Positions 50,720-60,044 of a DNA stretch of 64,000 bases are shown here, one piece after another. The position numbers and the translations under genes were made by a program. Origin of the DNA: Sutterella faecalis (GTDB lineage Bacteria > Pseudomonadota > Gammaproteobacteria > Burkholderiales > Burkholderiaceae_F); assembly GCF_006337085.1 (NCBI RefSeq), contig NZ_CP040882.1, positions 620,001 through 684,000 of the forward strand, written 5' to 3'. Within the stretch, counting starts at the first letter, position 1. Each line of letters starts with the position of its first letter. Below the pieces are notes generated by a model. That model was not told where the DNA came from. It did no database searches and saw nothing but the letters and a program-made list of their open reading frames with translations.

Positions 50720-52672
50720 TCAGGCTCCCTTCTTTTCGTCGGTTCTGCGGCGGCGGTCGAACATCGCGAGGATGCCGCCCGCGGCCATGAAGAGCGTGCC
50801 GATCCAGATGAGGAGCACGAAAGGCTTCACGTAGGCGCGCACGACCCAGCCGTTGCCGTCCTGCGTCGGGGTCGCGAGCGACACGTAGACGTCTTCATGC
50901 GGACGGTGGATGATGGCGGCTTCCGTCATCGACATCGAGGTAACGGAGTCGTAGTTGCGCTTTTCAGGTTCCAAAAGCGCGATTTCCTTCCCAGTAGAAG
51001 CGTCGAGCACCGAGATCGAGCCCTTGGCGGCCGTGTAGTTGGGACCGCGGTATTCCACCCAGCCGTTGTACTGGAAGGTGACGTCGCGCACCGTGACCAC
51101 ATCCTTCGGGTTCATGGTCACATTGCGCTCAACCTGATATTCCGAGACCGCTACCGCGCCGAAGATCAGCATGGCGAGGCCGAGGTGCGCAAGATGCATG
51201 CCCCACCAAGGCAAAGTCTGTCCGAAGACGCTCCGCTTCTGCGCGCGCGCCGTGCGGGCGTAGCGCACCCAGTCGGTGACGGCGCCGAAGAGAATCCAGC
51301 AGGCAAGGAAGGCCGCGAGCGCCATGACGGCATCCCAATTGCCCAGCATGAAGGGCGTCGCGATGCCGAGAATGACGGAAGCCGCAAAAGCTGGCGCAAG
51401 CATCCGGCCGAGCTTCTTCGGATCCTGCATGCGCCAGGCGCAGACGGCGCCGATCGGGAGGAGCAGCGACAAGGGCACCATGGAGCTTCCGAAGACGGCG
51501 TCAAAGTAAGGCCCGCCCACGGTAATCCTGCCCCCGCCGACCGCATCGAGGAAGAGCGGATAAAGGGTCCCGAGGAGCACGATCGCCATTCCGACCACGA
51601 GGAGAAGGTTATTCCCCATGAGGAGCGACTCGCGCGACATCCAGCCGAAGGTTGAAATGCTCCCGACCGAACTCGCCTTCGACGCAAAGAGGAGGAACGA
51701 CACCCCGATCACGATGCAGAGGAAGACGAGAATGAACATGCCGCGGGTTGGGTCGGACGCAAAGGCGTGAACCGACGTGAGAACGCCCGAACGCACGAGG
51801 AAGGTGCCGAGAAGCGAAAGCGAAAAGGTGAGGATCGCGAGGAAGACCGTCCAGATCTTGAAGGCGCCGCGCTTTTCCGTGACGGCGAGCGAATGCATGA
51901 GCGCCGTGCCGGTAAGCCACGGCATGAAGGACGAATTCTCCACCGGGTCCCAGGCCCACCAGCCGCCCCAGCCGAGTTCGTAGTAGCTCCAGTAGGAGCC
52001 GAGGCTGATGCCGAGCGTGAGAAGCACCCAGGAAGCGGTCGTCCAGGGACGCATCCAGCGCGCCCAGGCGATGTCAAGCCGCCCGCCGAGGAGCGCCGCC
52101 ACCGCAAAGGCGAAGGGAACGGCGAAGCCGACGTACCCTAAGTAAAGGAGCGGCGGATGGAAGATCATCCCCGGGTCCTGGAGGAGCGGATTCAGGTCCG
52201 CACCCTGAGGCGCGGGCGGAAAGAGCCTCAGGAACGGGTTCGAGGTCGTGAGGATGAAGAGATAGAGCCCGAACGAGATGAGAAAGAGCGTGCCCAGAAT
52301 GCGCGCGAGCACCTTTTCGGGGAGCTTTCTTGCTGAAAGCGCGACGGCGAGAATCCACCAGGTGAGCGTGGACACCCAGAAGAGAATCGAGCCCTCGTGC
52401 GAGCCCCAGACGGCGGCGAGCTTATAGAACCACGGCAGCGCGTCGTTGGAATTCTTCGCTACGTTGAGGATCGAAAAATCGCTCGTCACGAATGCGTAGG
52501 CAAGCGAACCGATCGAAAGGGTCGCTGCGAGGGCGAGCGCAATGGCTGCCGCCGCACCGGTGCGCATCCAGCTTCTTACGTCAAGCTGCGCGCCCGCCAG
52601 CGTCAGGAGGCCCCCTACGGCACTGATGACAAGCGCCAGGATAAGGGCAAAATGCCCGATCTCTGCTGTCAC
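50720..52672 (-). CDS. ccmF: Cytochrome c haem lyase subunit CcmF
   Basis: A 650-residue polytopic membrane protein with about 15 helices. The WWD signature WGGWWAWDPVENSSFMPWL is present near residue 235, with EGSILFWVSTLTWW earlier. It attaches haem to apocytochrome c together with CcmH and CcmI. GTG start with GAGGAGA directly upstream. Its own promoter must lie in the 40 bp after the parvulin terminator or be embedded in the terminator region, as ccmABCDE are not beside it. Confidence 0.95.
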   Translation of the reverse strand: MTAEIGHFALILALVISAVGGLLTLAGAQLDVRSWMRTGAAAAIALALAATLSIGSLAYAFVTSDFSILNVAKNSNDALPWFYKLAAVWGSHEGSILFWVSTLTWWILAVALSARKLPEKVLARILGTLFLISFGLYLFILTTSNPFLRLFPPAPQGADLNPLLQDPGMIFHPPLLYLGYVGFAVPFAFAVAALLGGRLDIAWARWMRPWTTASWVLLTLGISLGSYWSYYELGWGGWWAWDPVENSSFMPWLTGTALMHSLAVTEKRGAFKIWTVFLAILTFSLSLLGTFLVRSGVLTSVHAFASDPTRGMFILVFLCIVIGVSFLLFASKASSVGSISTFGWMSRESLLMGNNLLLVVGMAIVLLGTLYPLFLDAVGGGRITVGGPYFDAVFGSSMVPLSLLLPIGAVCAWRMQDPKKLGRMLAPAFAASVILGIATPFMLGNWDAVMALAAFLACWILFGAVTDWVRYARTARAQKRSVFGQTLPWWGMHLAHLGLAMLIFGAVAVSEYQVERNVTMNPKDVVTVRDVTFQYNGWVEYRGPNYTAAKGSISVLDASTGKEIALLEPEKRNYDSVTSMSMTEAAIIHRPHEDVYVSLATPTQDGNGWVVRAYVKPFVLLIWIGTLFMAAGGILAMFDRRRRTDEKKGA

Positions 52673-52713
52673 GGTGATCTCCTCTTCTCCGGGGAGTTCT
52701 TGGAATGGTCAAA

Positions 52714-52772
52714 CACGAAAACGCCGTCCTGCTCCGCCCCGATCCGTATTCGGGAATGCGGCGCGGACGGCG
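52714..52772 (-). terminator. Terminator between parvulin gene and ccmF
   Basis: Minus strand stem cgccgtcc / ggacggcg around a long GC-rich loop that can pair further, followed by TTTTCGTG. It separates the isomerase from the ccm operon. Confidence 0.6.
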
Positions 52773-52824
52773 CTCGAGGCATCTGACGGAGGACGACCTG
52801 ACGGTCCGATCCTCCGGTCAGACA

Positions 52825-53637
52825 TTACTTGGCGGCAACGTCCTTCACGTCGGCGCGAAGGATCTGTTCATGAATGAACTGCTGAACCTTGCGCTGCATG
52901 AGGAGGTGGCGGAGCTCTTCCTTGCGGTCTTCAAACTTCGGGAAGAGCTGGGCGGGACGCTCGTCCTCAACCTTGACGACGTGAAAGCCGGCAGGCGACT
53001 GCACGGGTTCCTTCGCCATTTCGCCCTTCTTCAGGCCGCGGATCGCTTCGGCGAGCTGGCCCGTGTAGACGGAGGGAGACTGCCAGTCGAGGATGCCGCC
53101 AACGTCCTTGGAACCGTCGTCAAGGGACTTCTCGGCGGCGATCTTCGCAAAGGAAGCGCCCTTATTGATTTCGGCGATGATCTTCTTCGCTTCGTCGGCC
53201 GACTTCACGAGGATGTGGCGGACGCGGACTTCCTTGTCGCCCCAGCGGTCGGCTTCCTGCTTGTACTGAGCCTCGATTTCCTTTTCGGTAACCGGGTTCT
53301 TCTTCAGGAATTCGCGCACGGCATGGTTCTCAAGAACCATGTTGGTCGCGCGGGCAACGTCGGCCTGCACTTCGGGGAGCTTGTCGATGCCCTGCTTGCG
53401 GGCATATTCGCCCATGACGACCTGCTCGATCATCATCTGGCGGACCTGATCCTCGATCTGCGGGTTCGAGATCATTTCATGCGGATTGGGATTGCTCGAG
53501 ATGGCTTCGCTCGCAAGCGCTTCCTGCTGGGCCTTGGTGACGAGCTGGCCGTTGACCGTGAAGTCCTTGAATTCGGCCATGGCGGCGCCGGAGGCAAGAG
53601 CGAGGGCGAGCGCAGCGGCGATCGTAGTCTTCATCAT
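52825..53637 (-). CDS. Periplasmic PpiC/parvulin-type peptidyl-prolyl isomerase
   Basis: A 270-residue exported isomerase. The signal peptide MMKTTIAAALALALASGAAMA precedes an N-terminal helical chaperone region (about 45-125) and a parvulin domain (about 130-225) with VRVRHILVKS, FAKIAAEKSLDDGSKDVGG and GFHVVKVEDERP. It helps fold periplasmic and outer-membrane proteins, like SurA or PpiD-type proteins. The ATG at 53637 with AAGGA eleven bases upstream was chosen rather than the frame start at 53664. A hairpin gagcggctt / aagccgctc lies in its leader. Confidence 0.88.
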   Translation of the reverse strand: MMKTTIAAALALALASGAAMAEFKDFTVNGQLVTKAQQEALASEAISSNPNPHEMISNPQIEDQVRQMMIEQVVMGEYARKQGIDKLPEVQADVARATNMVLENHAVREFLKKNPVTEKEIEAQYKQEADRWGDKEVRVRHILVKSADEAKKIIAEINKGASFAKIAAEKSLDDGSKDVGGILDWQSPSVYTGQLAEAIRGLKKGEMAKEPVQSPAGFHVVKVEDERPAQLFPKFEDRKEELRHLLMQRKVQQFIHEQILRADVKDVAAK

Positions 53638-53854
53638 TTTGTGTCTGATCCTTCTGGTGAACATCCCTTATGAAGTTCCCGCGGGTCTCTTTAATAAGGA
53701 GCGGCTTCTCAATAAAAGCCGCTCGGGACGGGAACCCTGAATGGAAGGATTTATACGCGGAGAAGATTTAGCCAACCTTACAGCCTAGGTCGAAAGCAGA
53801 ATCCATCGGTCTCCCCGCCGCTGCTTCGCCTCCTCCGCGCCCGCATCCCGGGCT

Positions 53855-55321
53855 TCAGCGCCAGTTGCCGAGAAGCGCCACGATGAGATTGGTCCACGTG
53901 TCGTAGAGGGTCACAAGCGCGCGTTCATCAAAATCAACTGCGGGCTTGACGGCATTTCCCGCAAAGGCGCCGCCCACGATGAAGTAGCCGGCCTTTCCTC
54001 CCGCATCCTGGACGGAACGCATGAGGAGCGTGCCGTCGTCGGAGCTGTTGACGGGCCAGTAGGGAACGACCTTCACGCACCCTCTCGCTCTTCTCGCGCA
54101 GACGGTGATGAGCTGAGAAATCGCCGGATCTGGCACGAAGTCGATCGCTTCCCCGACAATCTTCTGCCGGCATTCGACGCCGTAGCCCATTGCGGCTCCC
54201 TGAGCGCGCAGGAGCGCGTCGGCCGCGAGGTCGCGGTTGACGGCGGCGTTTTCGCCGCGCACCTCGACCTCCATCCAGGCGTGCGAAGGAACAATGTTTC
54301 TGCCCTCGCCCGCGTGGAGCTGACCGACGTTGACGCGCGTCATGCCGTCCTCGTGCCGCGGCAACGCCATGATGTTGATGGCGGCATTTGCGGCTGCAAG
54401 GAGCGCATTGCGGCCTGCCTGAGGATGAGCGCCCGCGTGGGCCGCGCGGCCCGTGAATTCAAAGTCGATCTTCGTGGTCGAAAGAAGCTTCGTGGGTTCC
54501 GCCACGACTTCACCAACCTCGAGTTCGGGCGCAATATGAGCGCAGAAAATCGTGTCGACGCCGTGAAGCACGCCCGACTGCAGAATCGGATAGGCGCCGC
54601 GCGATCCTTCCTCGGCCGGCTGGCAGATGAAGATGATTTTCCCGGCAAGACGATCGGCATTGGCGGCAATAAAGCGCGCAAGCGCAATCGCCGCGGCCTG
54701 ATGACCGTCGTGGCCGCAGGCATGCATGACGCCGTGCCTCACCGAGGCAAACCCCTCGCGGAAAGGCAGATGCGCCGGACTTTCAGGTTCCTCAACGGCC
54801 AGCGCATCGAGTTCGATGCGAATGGCGATCGTACGCCCGGGCCGTCCGGTATCCCAGGCGGCAAGGAGCCCCGGATAGTCGCCGATGCGGCGTATTTCCT
54901 CGGGCGGGACGCCCACCTCGAGTGCAAAGCGGCGTCCCTTTTCGACTTCTTCAGGGTCCCGGCCTCTTACGAACTGAGGCGAGATGAATTGAGGTCCGTA
55001 CGTAATCGAGAAGCCCGCGCTGCGAAAGGCTTCCGCGAGCCGCGCCGTCGCGATGAATTCGCTCCAGCCCGGTTCGGGCGTGCGGTGAATGTCGCGCCGT
55101 GCGGCGACGAGATCTGCGGGCTCAACCGGATCGATCCACCCCGGGAGCAGGTGCGGGCGATCCATCAGATCGGAAACGCTCGCTTTCGGCGCTTCCTCTG
55201 CTTTGGATTCGCTGCGGGACGCTTCTCTCGGAAGCGTCTGGGCGCGCCGGGATCGCGTGCGCCCCTGAGCGCCGGCCTGAAGGGCCGCCGTCTGAATTGT
55301 CTGATTTCGGGCTGAGGGCAT
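53855..55321 (-). CDS. M20D amidohydrolase (AbgA-like)
   Basis: A 488-residue metal-dependent amidohydrolase of the M20D group, resembling p-aminobenzoyl-glutamate hydrolase subunit A. Metal ligands: HACGHDGH (about 200), CQPAEEGSRG (about 238), and a later histidine in the FTGRAAHAGAHP segment. GTTPDH-like active region is MALPRHEDGMTRVNVG. The start at 55321 has GGAG seven bases before it, but the first 50 residues are Arg/Ser-rich and disordered, so ATG 55165 (MDRPHLLPGW) is a serious alternative. The product could recycle folate breakdown products or hydrolyse acyl amino acids. A palindrome surrounds its likely -10. Confidence 0.85.
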   Translation of the reverse strand: MPSARNQTIQTAALQAGAQGRTRSRRAQTLPREASRSESKAEEAPKASVSDLMDRPHLLPGWIDPVEPADLVAARRDIHRTPEPGWSEFIATARLAEAFRSAGFSITYGPQFISPQFVRGRDPEEVEKGRRFALEVGVPPEEIRRIGDYPGLLAAWDTGRPGRTIAIRIELDALAVEEPESPAHLPFREGFASVRHGVMHACGHDGHQAAAIALARFIAANADRLAGKIIFICQPAEEGSRGAYPILQSGVLHGVDTIFCAHIAPELEVGEVVAEPTKLLSTTKIDFEFTGRAAHAGAHPQAGRNALLAAANAAINIMALPRHEDGMTRVNVGQLHAGEGRNIVPSHAWMEVEVRGENAAVNRDLAADALLRAQGAAMGYGVECRQKIVGEAIDFVPDPAISQLITVCARRARGCVKVVPYWPVNSSDDGTLLMRSVQDAGGKAGYFIVGGAFAGNAVKPAVDFDERALVTLYDTWTNLIVALLGNWR

Positions 55322-55365
55322 CCGGATGCTCCAAATCATCCGCGCCCAAAGGTACCGCGTGGATG

Positions 55366-55401
55366 AATTAAGGGGATTTGCTTATTTTTATACCCTTAAT
55401 T
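55366..55401 (-). promoter_or_regulatory. Palindrome around the M20D gene promoter
   Basis: Arms aattaagggg and acccttaatt match at 9 of 10 positions around 16 bases that include TATAAA on the minus strand, which looks like the -10. A bound regulator would cover the promoter. Confidence 0.45.
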
Positions 55402-55544
55402 CTAACATTGCCTTAAAGACACTGGAGAGCGGCAAACCCGCACCCCCTCAACATTTGATTGATTTTTCAGTATTTTTAAAAAATCTCTAAAACTACCCCT
55501 TCAACGCTGATTTCGGATAATGCGTATACAAACATAGATTCAAT

Positions 55545-56915
55545 TTATGGCGCTGATGCGCTTGACCGTTCCGAAAGGTAGTGCCGGATGCCATTCTCAT
55601 CCTTGGGCACCATCAGGGACTTGAGGGAAAGATCCCGCATATCCGGCCGGGCGCCGTGAAGAATGATTTCAGCGAGATCGATGAGGGATTCGGGCGCATC
55701 GATGGAAAAATTCCAGTCGAGATCCGGCTTTTCTTCGTCTGAATGCGACCGCAGAGCCGCTGCGCCGCGCGATGCGGAGCGCTCCATGGCAGTTTTCGCA
55801 GACTGCCCGGCCTTCAGATCAGCCGTGAACTTTGCCTCGCCTTCCCGTCCGACGGAGCGCATGGCGAATTCCTCAATCCTGAGGTGCATCGGCCCCGACT
55901 CCGTGAGAAGCCTCCCGATCCGATATTCATCGAGCGACTTGAAGAGCTCGGCGGGAACCCGGTCGGCCGTGAATCTCAGAATAAAGTTCTTCCCGGCGAC
56001 ATGCTTTGCGAGCCCGGGCTGAGAGGAATCCACGCCGATGTCAAAGGTCGCGGCTCTCGCGTCATAGGCGCCCGAAAGGCGACCTTCCTGAAGGTCGGCA
56101 GGACTTTCCTCAATTTTCGAGACAATCTTCGTAAACCTTCCCGTCAGAGCGCCCCGCCAGTCCCCGGCTTCAAAGCCGCCCTTCGCGGCCGTCACGCGTG
56201 CGGACTTGACGTACCAGTCGCCCGGCTTTTTTCCGGCAAGCTCAAGACGGGCGGCAGCCTTCACGTCTTCAGCGCTTCCCTTCAGAATATTGGCTGCAGG
56301 ATCCGTGAGGCTCCCCGAAATTTCCGGGGCTTCGATCTCGGCCTTCAACCCCTCCTTTTTCGTGAGCGCAAGTCTGAGCGCAACGGGCTTTCTTGCCGCA
56401 AGGCTCCAGGACACCGGGCCGACCCCGCGCTCAACGGCGTCGAGCTGCATGTCAAAGGGAGTTGCCGTCGCGGTAATCCGAAGTTCCTGAGCAAAGACGG
56501 CGTAGTGATAACGGATGGCAAGCCTCGGATGCGTTCCCGCAAGCTTTACGAGCAATTCTGCGGTGCTCGCTGTGGAGTTGAGCGGATAAATGTCGCCGTT
56601 GAGGCCGAAGGGGCCGAAATGCGCCACGACATCAAAGTCGAGCGTAAGGGGCGCGACCGATGAATCCGACGAATAGACGCTCGACGCGACGATGACATGA
56701 AGCCGGTCGCGCCTCACGAAGAGACTGTCCTCTACCGGCGTAGCCGTTATCAAAATCTCCGGCGGCAGATCTTCGCCCTCGATCAGGCGGTTCACGATTT
56801 CCGTCTGCACGGACCGCTGCCAGCAGATGAAGCCCGCCTCAGCCGCAAGCGCTGCCGCAAGGACAACAAGAACGGCACCGGAATGCGCCCGAATGAATCC
56901 ATAGAGCCGATGCAT
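55545..56915 (-). CDS. DUF945-like periplasmic protein
   Basis: A 456-residue protein with an N-terminal membrane anchor (GAVLVVLAAALAAEAGFICW) and a large beta-rich periplasmic body. The segment LDFDVVAHFGPFGL recalls DUF945 (YdgA) proteins, where a HGP motif is common. The body is rich in short beta strands with frequent Leu/Ala repeats. The ribosome site is weak. No enzymatic motifs. The function of the family is unknown. Confidence 0.55.
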   Translation of the reverse strand: MHRLYGFIRAHSGAVLVVLAAALAAEAGFICWQRSVQTEIVNRLIEGEDLPPEILITATPVEDSLFVRRDRLHVIVASSVYSSDSSVAPLTLDFDVVAHFGPFGLNGDIYPLNSTASTAELLVKLAGTHPRLAIRYHYAVFAQELRITATATPFDMQLDAVERGVGPVSWSLAARKPVALRLALTKKEGLKAEIEAPEISGSLTDPAANILKGSAEDVKAAARLELAGKKPGDWYVKSARVTAAKGGFEAGDWRGALTGRFTKIVSKIEESPADLQEGRLSGAYDARAATFDIGVDSSQPGLAKHVAGKNFILRFTADRVPAELFKSLDEYRIGRLLTESGPMHLRIEEFAMRSVGREGEAKFTADLKAGQSAKTAMERSASRGAAALRSHSDEEKPDLDWNFSIDAPESLIDLAEIILHGARPDMRDLSLKSLMVPKDENGIRHYLSERSSASAP

Positions 56916-57091
56916 GCAAAAGCCACCTTATTAAGCCGAAGCTTCGGATAGAAGAATATTGCGCCCGAAACCTGAAATTCGCCTCAAATCTTACGCGAGG
57001 CCCGCCGGCTGCGGGCCCTTCGGAATGAGCCCGCAGCCGGAAAACTCGTTAACAGGCGTTTCCCGCAAAGCGCTTTGCAGGCGCGGGGACG

Positions 57092-57844
57092 TTATTGACG
57101 GATTCCGGCCGCGCGACAGGCTTCCGTCACGAAATGATTTTCGTTCCCCTGAATGCGCTCGATGCGCTTCGCGCGCAGGCACTCCCACTCATCGGGCTTG
57201 TACATGCGGTTCCAGGCTTCCATCAGCTGGCGCTGCTGGCTCGAGAGCCTGTATTTGGGATAACTCTCCGCCATGTAGAGCGTCGTACGAGCGATCGCAC
57301 CGCGGGTGTATTCCGGGGGTTCCGCACGGTTGCCGGAGACCTTCATCGGGCAGGAGCCGAAGGTCGGGGGAACGTCCGGCAGCAGCGCATAGTTGTAGTT
57401 GGAACGGAGCGCATTCACGGCGCCGATTGCCGGATAGAGGTTGTAGAGGTCGCTCTGCATCAGGCGGTATTCGCGATTCGCCTTTTCCGCGCACTTTCTG
57501 CCCTTGAAGTTCCTGCCCTTGTTGTCGACGCAGACATCAGCGCCGTCGCGCCATTCGCTGAAGGCGCGCCCGAAGTTTTCGGCCGGAACCACGTGCTCCC
57601 ACTCAATGCGGTGGGCGCGCTTTTCGTGCTTCGGGGTCGTGAAGCCCGCGGGAAGCGTGATGTTCTTCCGGCTGTCGAAGGGCGCCTGGCAGTAGAACGT
57701 GATGCGGTGGTCCTGATAGACCTCGCGCTCGAGCGTCTTCTTTGCCTGATTGAAGGATTCGATCTGCGTATTCCCGGCTGCGGCGGCAAGTCCCGCAGCA
57801 AAGGCAAGAATAAGGCCGAACGCGGTTTTCTTTAGAAGCGGCAT
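57092..57844 (-). CDS. endA: Endonuclease I (EndA/NucM family)
   Basis: A 250-residue exported non-specific nuclease. Signal peptide MPLLKKTAFGLILAFAAGLAAAA is followed by the EndA fold. HRIEWEHVVPAENFG holds the catalytic His of the beta-beta-alpha metal finger, and LMQSDLYNLYPAIGAVN is the next conserved block; RGAIARTTLYMAESY follows. It cuts DNA in the periplasm, limiting uptake of foreign DNA and recycling nucleotides. Length is family-typical. A strong hairpin (57005-57040) lies downstream. Confidence 0.95.
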   Translation of the reverse strand: MPLLKKTAFGLILAFAAGLAAAAGNTQIESFNQAKKTLEREVYQDHRITFYCQAPFDSRKNITLPAGFTTPKHEKRAHRIEWEHVVPAENFGRAFSEWRDGADVCVDNKGRNFKGRKCAEKANREYRLMQSDLYNLYPAIGAVNALRSNYNYALLPDVPPTFGSCPMKVSGNRAEPPEYTRGAIARTTLYMAESYPKYRLSSQQRQLMEAWNRMYKPDEWECLRAKRIERIQGNENHFVTEACRAAGIRQ

Positions 57845-57998
57845 TTAGATATCTGTCCCACAAGATAAACTTTCGGGAGACGCCTCGACCGAAGCCTGAA
57901 GCTCCCGTCCGCTCTCCCATTCGGGAGCGAATATTAGAGCGCCCGAGCCCTCAAGCACGTAACAAAATTCGATCTGTCTTTCTCACCATCCTTCGAGC

Positions 57999-58787
57999 AT
58001 GCAGTCATCTCTTCCAAACGGCATTTCCCCCGCTGCGGCGGAAGCGCTTCTCCGATTCCGGGATTCCCGCGGATGGGCCCGGCACCATAGTCCGAAAAAT
58101 CTTGCCGAATCCATCGTCATCGAAGCCGCCGAGCTTCTGGAATGCTTTCAGTGGAAGACGACCGAAGCCGAGCTCACGCCGCGCGAAAAAGCTGCGGCCG
58201 CTTCAGAAATCGCCGACGTCGCGTCCTATCTCATTCTCATTGCCGACCGGCTCGGCGTGAATCTTGACGCGGCGATTTCGGCAAAGCTTGCCGTTCTGGA
58301 GAGCCGCTATCCGAAGGAAGCAATCGGAAGCGAGGGGGCAATCGACGCCTATCAGGCGCTGCGGGAGAAGGCCCGCAGCCGACGGGCGCTTCTCGCGTCT
58401 CCGGAAATGACGGCGCTCCTCGGGTACCGGTCGTTTCTCGCCCAAACCCGAGCCGGCGAATGGGCGGCGGCATCCGACAACCGGATCTACTTCGTGCGCT
58501 ACGCGCGCGAAACCATCGACTTCTGGCGAAATGCGGAAGCGATGGAAAAGAGCCTCGCCGCTCTTCTTTCTGCCGACGAGATCGCAGAGGCGCTCCCCAG
58601 GGACTTCCCCGAACGCCCGGACCGCGCTCAGCTCGAGGCGCTTGACGTCGCCGGACTCATTCTCTTTCTCGGACGCCTCGCGCGCCTCGAACACATCCGC
58701 GACGGCGTCATTCTCGCGGCAGCCGATTCGGGAGTTCTCGGAACGGTGCTCGAAATCCTGTCGCAGAAGGCTGCGGCAGTTGCGTAG
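57999..58787 (+). CDS. MazG-like nucleotide pyrophosphohydrolase with C-terminal extra domain
   Basis: A 262-residue protein. The first 105 residues are a MazG-like pyrophosphohydrolase fold: SIVIEAAELLECFQW provides the EExxE-like metal helix and SEIADVASYLILIADRLGVNL the second. Its partner helix ends SKLAVLESRYP-like (AKLAVLESRYPKEA). The last 135 residues (LLGYRSFLAQTRAGEWAAA onward) form a separate helical domain of unknown type. The MazG part removes pyrophosphate from NTPs; the C-terminal part may couple it to another process. Not clearly linked to the polyketide-like cluster that follows, since a new promoter (TATAAT at 58814-58819) precedes it. Confidence 0.75.
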   Translation: MQSSLPNGISPAAAEALLRFRDSRGWARHHSPKNLAESIVIEAAELLECFQWKTTEAELTPREKAAAASEIADVASYLILIADRLGVNLDAAISAKLAVLESRYPKEAIGSEGAIDAYQALREKARSRRALLASPEMTALLGYRSFLAQTRAGEWAAASDNRIYFVRYARETIDFWRNAEAMEKSLAALLSADEIAEALPRDFPERPDRAQLEALDVAGLILFLGRLARLEHIRDGVILAAADSGVLGTVLEILSQKAAAVA

Positions 58788-58850
58788 CAGCGAACTCCCG
58801 ATTCCTGCCTTCCTATAATTCTCCTTTTCTTCCGCTTCTCTTCCTTCGTG

Positions 58851-60044
58851 ATGCCCATGGACTCCGGCCTGAATCCGACCATTCTGATTCCCGCTTCGAC
58901 GATGCTCTCCGCCCTCGGCGACGATCCGGAGAGGTTCCTCGAGCGCCTCGCATCGCCCGAGCCTTTTTCAGAAATTCCAGACGGGGCTGCGCCCGGGGAA
59001 GTCCTCAAAAAAGGCCGCCGCATTGCCCGGGACCTCGGCATTGAAGAAGAAGAGGAATCCCGGGAACTCCTTCTCGCGCTCGCCCTCACGGCGCCGCTCT
59101 TTGAACGCGCGCGCTCCGCCGGCGTCGATCTTTCCGACATCGGCTTCATTTTCGGCGCCACCACGGCGGGGACGCCCGAGGCCGCGGAGCGCATCCGGGA
59201 AAACGAAGCTTCCCCCGTGAAGCGCTGGCGAATGATGGAAATCGGCCGCACGGCGCCCCTGATTGCCCGCGCATTCGGGATTGCCGGCCCGGTCTTTACC
59301 GTTTCAACCGCCTGCACGGCGGGCGCCAAGGCCATTGCCGAAGGCGCGAGGCTTCTCGCACGCGGCCGCGTGAAGGCGATTGTCGCCGGCGGCCTCGACG
59401 TGCTCTCGCCCATGACCCTTGCGGGCTTCTCTGCGTTGGGCGCTCGAAGCCCTGAACGCGCGAAGCCCTTCCGCCGGGACCGCGCGGGCCTTCACCTCGC
59501 GGAAGGCGGCGGCTTTCTCCTGATGACGACCGAGGCGGATAAATTTCCGGAAACCCGCGTCCGCCTTCGCGGCTTCGGCGAATCCTCGGACGCGCACCAC
59601 ATCTGCGCCCCGGACCCGACGGGCGACGGCGCGAAGCGCGCAATCCTTGAAGCATTGGGCGATCTCGCTCCTTCAGACACAGGCTTTGCGCTCCTTCACG
59701 GCACGGCAACCGAGCAGAACGACGCCATGGAAGCACGTGTGATGGCGGAACTCCTTCCCGGCGTCCCTGCGGCCTCCCTCAAGCGCGCCGTCGGGCATCA
59801 GCTTGCGGGCGCGGGCGCCATGAATGCCGCTGCCGCCTGCGCGCTTCTCGAAAAAGGCGGAAAGCTCCCCAACAACTTTTTTGCGGGCGAACGCGCCTTC
59901 GCCGACGAGAGGCTCCCGGAAGCGTTTCTCAAGTCGCTTACGGATTCGGACGCCCCACGCGAACTCGTCATTCCCCGCATCCTCGTTTCCGCTTTCGCCT
60001 TCGGTGGCAGCAACGCCGCACTTCTATTTGAAAAATGCCTGTGA
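58851..60044 (+). CDS. Beta-ketoacyl-ACP synthase, ApeO-like
   Basis: A 397-residue ketosynthase. The catalytic Cys lies in VSTACTAGAKA; His motifs are LHGTATEQND and LKRAVGHQLAGAGAMN, so the condensing triad is complete. It opens a run of type II fatty-acid-synthase-like genes in the order ketosynthase, dehydratase, ketoreductase, ketosynthase, which is the ApeO-P-Q-R order of aryl polyene clusters. A GTG and two ATGs compete as start, with 58851 taken. It would build the polyene chain on an acyl carrier protein. Overlaps the dehydratase by 10 bp. Confidence 0.85.
   Translation: MPMDSGLNPTILIPASTMLSALGDDPERFLERLASPEPFSEIPDGAAPGEVLKKGRRIARDLGIEEEEESRELLLALALTAPLFERARSAGVDLSDIGFIFGATTAGTPEAAERIRENEASPVKRWRMMEIGRTAPLIARAFGIAGPVFTVSTACTAGAKAIAEGARLLARGRVKAIVAGGLDVLSPMTLAGFSALGARSPERAKPFRRDRAGLHLAEGGGFLLMTTEADKFPETRVRLRGFGESSDAHHICAPDPTGDGAKRAILEALGDLAPSDTGFALLHGTATEQNDAMEARVMAELLPGVPAASLKRAVGHQLAGAGAMNAAAACALLEKGGKLPNNFFAGERAFADERLPEAFLKSLTDSDAPRELVIPRILVSAFAFGGSNAALLFEKCL

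Noticed and set aside
57005..57040. Strong hairpin after endA as an intrinsic terminator
   Set aside because: The 12-bp stem is perfect, but no T run follows on the minus strand, so only a hairpin is claimed.
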